A stretch of DNA of 64,000 bases from Ascidiaceihabitans sp023955215 (GTDB lineage Bacteria; Pseudomonadota; Alphaproteobacteria; Rhodobacterales; Rhodobacteraceae). Position 1 is the first letter of the stretch, and every line of letters begins with the position of its first letter. Position numbers and translations under genes: made by a program. The notes below the pieces were generated by a model. The model had not been told where the DNA came from. It saw nothing but the letters and a program-made list of their open reading frames with translations, and did not search any database. Positions 61,624-64,000 of the stretch are shown here, piece by piece. The stretch lies in NCBI GenBank assembly GCA_943788345.1, contig CALSPX010000008.1, positions 61,457-125,456 of the forward strand. Reading direction: 5' to 3'.

Positions 61624-62456
61624 AAAAGATCGTTCTAACAGGCGCAGCTGGCCGTCTGGGCTCCCACTTGCGCGAACCGCTTAGCAAAATGGCAGATCAG
61701 TTGGTTTCAACCGACCTGGAAGACGAGATCGGCACACTTTACGCGGGTGAAAGCTATGTGAAAGCTGACTTGGCCAGCCTTGACCAAATGGTTGATCTAC
61801 TCAAAGACGCAGACATGGTTGTCCATTTTGGCGCAATTGGGGACGAAGCTCCTTTTGATGCCATCCTTCAGTCAAACATCGTCGGTGCCTACAACGTCTG
61901 GGAAGCCGCCTACAAAAATGGCGTACGCCGTGTGGTTTACGCGTCCTCGATCCATGCCGTTGGTATGCATCCGAAAAACGAATTTATCGGAACTGATGCG
62001 CCTCACCGTCCGGACACCTATTATGGTCTGGCCAAGTGTTTTGCAGAAGATTTGGCCAGCCTTTACTGGGACAAACGCGGTGTTGAATCCGTTTGCATGC
62101 GCATTCTGTCTGCCGCAAACGTCGGCAACCCTCGCGCTGTTGGGTCTTGGTTATCATACGATGATCTAATCCAACTGGTGACACGCGCTATCGATACACC
62201 TGTGACAGGCTTTGCTGTCGTCTACGGCGTATCAAACAATGACCGGGTGCCTGTGGACAACGCAAAAGCCAGCTTCCTTGGCTATCGACCAAAAGACAAC
62301 GCTGAACAGTTTGCTGCAGAAACATTTGCAGCGAGTGATGTGTTGGACAGCCAAGACCCAGGTAACATGTGTCATGGTGGGCCGTTCGCTTCTGTTGAGC
62401 TTGGCAATTCTGGCGTTGCGACCATGAACATCGTTGACGACACGAAGAAAACGTAA
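61620..62456 (+). CDS. NAD-dependent epimerase/dehydratase, uronate-dehydrogenase-like
   Basis: A 278-aa extended SDR. The Rossmann motif is KKIVLTGAAGRLGSHLREPL (about residues 2-21), and the Ser is in VVYASSIHAVGMHP. The YxxxK pair is in DTYYGLAKCFAEDLASLYWD (about 132-151). MRILSAANVGNPRAVGSWLS resembles uronate dehydrogenases. Its substrate in this operon need not be a uronate. It overlaps the aminotransferase by 4 bases. Confidence 0.85.
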   Translation: MKKIVLTGAAGRLGSHLREPLSKMADQLVSTDLEDEIGTLYAGESYVKADLASLDQMVDLLKDADMVVHFGAIGDEAPFDAILQSNIVGAYNVWEAAYKNGVRRVVYASSIHAVGMHPKNEFIGTDAPHRPDTYYGLAKCFAEDLASLYWDKRGVESVCMRILSAANVGNPRAVGSWLSYDDLIQLVTRAIDTPVTGFAVVYGVSNNDRVPVDNAKASFLGYRPKDNAEQFAAETFAASDVLDSQDPGNMCHGGPFASVELGNSGVATMNIVDDTKKT

Positions 62457-62466
62457 GGGGATCAGA

Positions 62467-63168
62467 ATGACCAATCCAGTAGCAATGATTGTTGGCGGAG
62501 GCAGCGGCATTGGCGCAGACGCAGCCCGCAAGATGTCCGAAATGGGCTATGACGTCGCTGTATTTTCCTCTTCAGGCAAAGGCGAAGCTTTGGGCAAAGA
62601 GCTCGGCGGCTTGGGCTTCACGGGCTCCAACTTGGTGGTTGCGGATCTAGAAGCCTTTGTTGCCGCGGCGATGGCGCGTTTTGGCCGGATAGATACAGTG
62701 ATCAACTGTGCGGGTCATGGTCCCAAGGGCCCAATCATGGAAATCAGTGACGAGGACTGGCACCTTGGCATGGATTACTACTTCATGAACATTGTGCGTA
62801 TTACCCGACTGGTCCTGCCAATCATGCAGAGCCAAGGCAAGGGATCCATCGTCAACATCTCAACCTTTGCAGTATTCGAACCTGATCCAGACTTCCCAAC
62901 ATCTGCGGTATTCCGTGCTTCATTGGCCTCTTACACAAAGCTGTTTTCAACCAAATATGCACCTGAAGGTATTAGGATGAACAACATCCTTCCGGGTTTC
63001 ATCAACAGCTTGCCAGAGAAACAAGACCGTTTGGACCGCATTCCTGCTGGACGTTACGCAGATGTGCGTGAACTCACTGAAACCGTGGCATTCATGGCGT
63101 CTGATGCTTCTAGCTATGTAACGGGCCAGAACCTTCGAGTTGATGGTGGTTTAACAGTCTCTGTCTAA
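62467..63168 (+). CDS. SDR-family protein with altered catalytic residues
   Basis: A 233-aa classical-type SDR. The cofactor motif GGGSGIGADAA (about residues 10-20) and the NCAGHG motif are normal. Of the catalytic tetrad, Asn109 (YFMNIV) and Ser132 (VNISTF) are present. The usual YxxxK is replaced by FRASL, giving Phe149 and Leu153. It therefore probably is not an ordinary reductase. I chose the ATG at 62467. The frame also extends to 62434 within the upstream gene. It is the last gene of the operon, followed by a terminator. Confidence 0.88.
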   Translation: MTNPVAMIVGGGSGIGADAARKMSEMGYDVAVFSSSGKGEALGKELGGLGFTGSNLVVADLEAFVAAAMARFGRIDTVINCAGHGPKGPIMEISDEDWHLGMDYYFMNIVRITRLVLPIMQSQGKGSIVNISTFAVFEPDPDFPTSAVFRASLASYTKLFSTKYAPEGIRMNNILPGFINSLPEKQDRLDRIPAGRYADVRELTETVAFMASDASSYVTGQNLRVDGGLTVSV

Positions 63169-63187
63169 ACAACTGCCCATATGAAAC

Positions 63188-63220
63188 GAAAGCCTCGCAT
63201 TCTTGCGGGGCTTTCTCTTT
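63188..63220 (+). terminator. Terminator of the HyuAB operon
   Basis: GAAAGCCTCGCA (63188-63199) pairs with TGCGGGGCTTTC (63204-63215) with one G-T type mismatch and a 4-base loop, followed by a T-rich tail. It lies 20 bases after the SDR stop. Confidence 0.9.
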
Positions 63221-63319
63221 TTTCCTAGTTTGATAACCATCGATATAGAAAATTAATTTGCCGACTTTTGTACATCGAACAATCTGACTATACTGATAAA
63301 AAAGAAAAGCAGGCGCAGC

Positions 63320-64000
63320 ATGGCAAAACAATCAAGCAATCCAAGAACCTTCAACGTTGTTGTCGTTGGCCAGAATGGCCGCTTGGGCTACGAAGCCTTG
63401 CTTTTTGCTGCATCTCTGCGCCATCACAGCCCTGATTTTCAAGGAAAACTGCTGATTGCAGAGCCACAACCGGGTCCAAAGTGGCCAAACGATCCACGCC
63501 TAAAACCCGACATCCGCGAAGCCCTTGAGGGGTTGGATGCTGAAATTGTGCCGTTTGAATGCAAACACTTCGGCGCCGATTACGCCTATGGTAATAAAAT
63601 TGAAATGTTGTCCGCATTACCCAAAGGTGAACCATTCGTCTTTTTCGACACCGACACCCTAATCACTGACAACCTGATGGAAGTGCCTTTTGACTTTGAC
63701 CGCCCCAGCGCATCGCTTCGCCGTGAAGGTACATGGCCAAAGCCTCCGCTTTATGGTCCAGGTTATGCGGTATTTGGAAATCGCTCTATGATAAATTCGG
63801 CTTGGATTTCGACAGCAGTCTAGATTTGTCGGAGCCCGATGAGTACTGGAAGCGTTATCTCTACTTCAACGCAGGCTTCTTCTACTACAACTGCCCTCAT
63901 GCTTTTGGTGAGAAATTCCTAGAATACGCATTAGCTGTACGTCGCGAACCAATGCCTGAACTGGCCTGCCAAGAATTAACGCCATGGTTGGATCAAATAG
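63320..64000 (+). pseudogene. Glycosyltransferase-like gene with frameshift, cut by right window edge
   Basis: The first frame encodes 167 residues with a nucleotide-sugar-type FFDTDTLITDN motif (about residues 111-121). It then loses family-like sequence after YGPGYAVF and stops at 63823. From 63775 another frame stays open to the window end, with clear coding character: WKSLYDKFGLDFDSSLDLSE, then YLYFNAGFFYYNC. The two parts make one continuous glycosyltransferase-type protein if one base was lost near 63768-63775. This could be a true mutation or a sequence error. The 3' end lies outside the window. Confidence 0.75.

Noticed and set aside
61620..62456. Naming the epimerase-like gene udh outright
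   Set aside because: The motifs resemble uronate dehydrogenase, but the operon context gives no sign of uronate use, so I left the symbol empty.

Overview
The window looks like a chromosomal segment of a marine alphaproteobacterium of the Roseobacter group (Rhodobacterales). The grounds are the yajC-secD-secF genes running into a ccmABCDG cytochrome c maturation cluster, the heterotetrameric sarcosine oxidase genes soxBDAG, a TRAP transporter, a sitABCD-type manganese importer and medium GC content. The genus cannot be fixed from the sequence alone. I saw no tRNA, rRNA, CRISPR array, prophage or intact insertion sequence.

Layout. 1-1461 is the C-terminal half of aconitase AcnA with a strong terminator. 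1649-8511 (minus) is one long transcription unit: yajC, secD, secF, a TauE/SafE permease, a Mth938-like protein, ccmA, ccmB, ccmC, a very short ccmD and ccmG. ccmA carries a frameshift that removes its C-terminus. 8.7-12.9 kb holds a membrane protein with a short pentapeptide-repeat tail, serS, a DUF2235 hydrolase and a TspO-like membrane protein. 13.0-16.6 kb (minus) is the YfgM-like, bamB, der group. 17.0-22.2 kb is a two-gene RND efflux system whose permease is unusually long. 22.3-27.9 kb has an Atm1-type ABC exporter, a LysM protein with a low-complexity Ala/Glu/Val tract, a LOG-family protein, rarD and sodB.

28.0-33.3 kb (minus) is soxBDAG. 33.6-35.5 kb is a tightly coupled ccmI, ruvX, DUF1289 trio. 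35.5-41.6 kb contains a second TauE/SafE permease, dusA, an EamA transporter and a TRAP dctPQM set. Two small secreted proteins and an AT-rich regulatory stretch precede acs and adk. 45.9-49.6 kb is an overlapping four-gene unit: an aspartyl/asparaginyl beta-hydroxylase-like protein, threonine aldolase, an MmgE/PrpD protein and a GST. 49.7-53.5 kb has a rhodanese and the sitABCD operon with two candidate operators. 53.6-63.2 kb is a LysR regulator followed by a seven-gene operon: hydantoinase A and B, FAD oxidoreductase, HpaI-type aldolase, aminotransferase, uronate-dehydrogenase-like protein and an SDR. That operon ends at a good terminator. A frameshifted glycosyltransferase-like gene runs off the right edge.

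How the parts fit. Most of the window is housekeeping: protein export, outer-membrane assembly, cytochrome c maturation, the TCA cycle and acetate activation. Around it sit accessory catabolic units for nitrogen-containing organic matter. The two least explained units are the hydroxylase/aldolase operon (45.9-49.6 kb) and the HyuAB operon (54.6-63.2 kb). In the latter, the SDR has lost the usual catalytic Tyr and Lys. Smaller unexplained signals are a repeat found directly after gene stops, several palindromes upstream of transporter genes, and two frameshifted genes that may be real or may be assembly errors.
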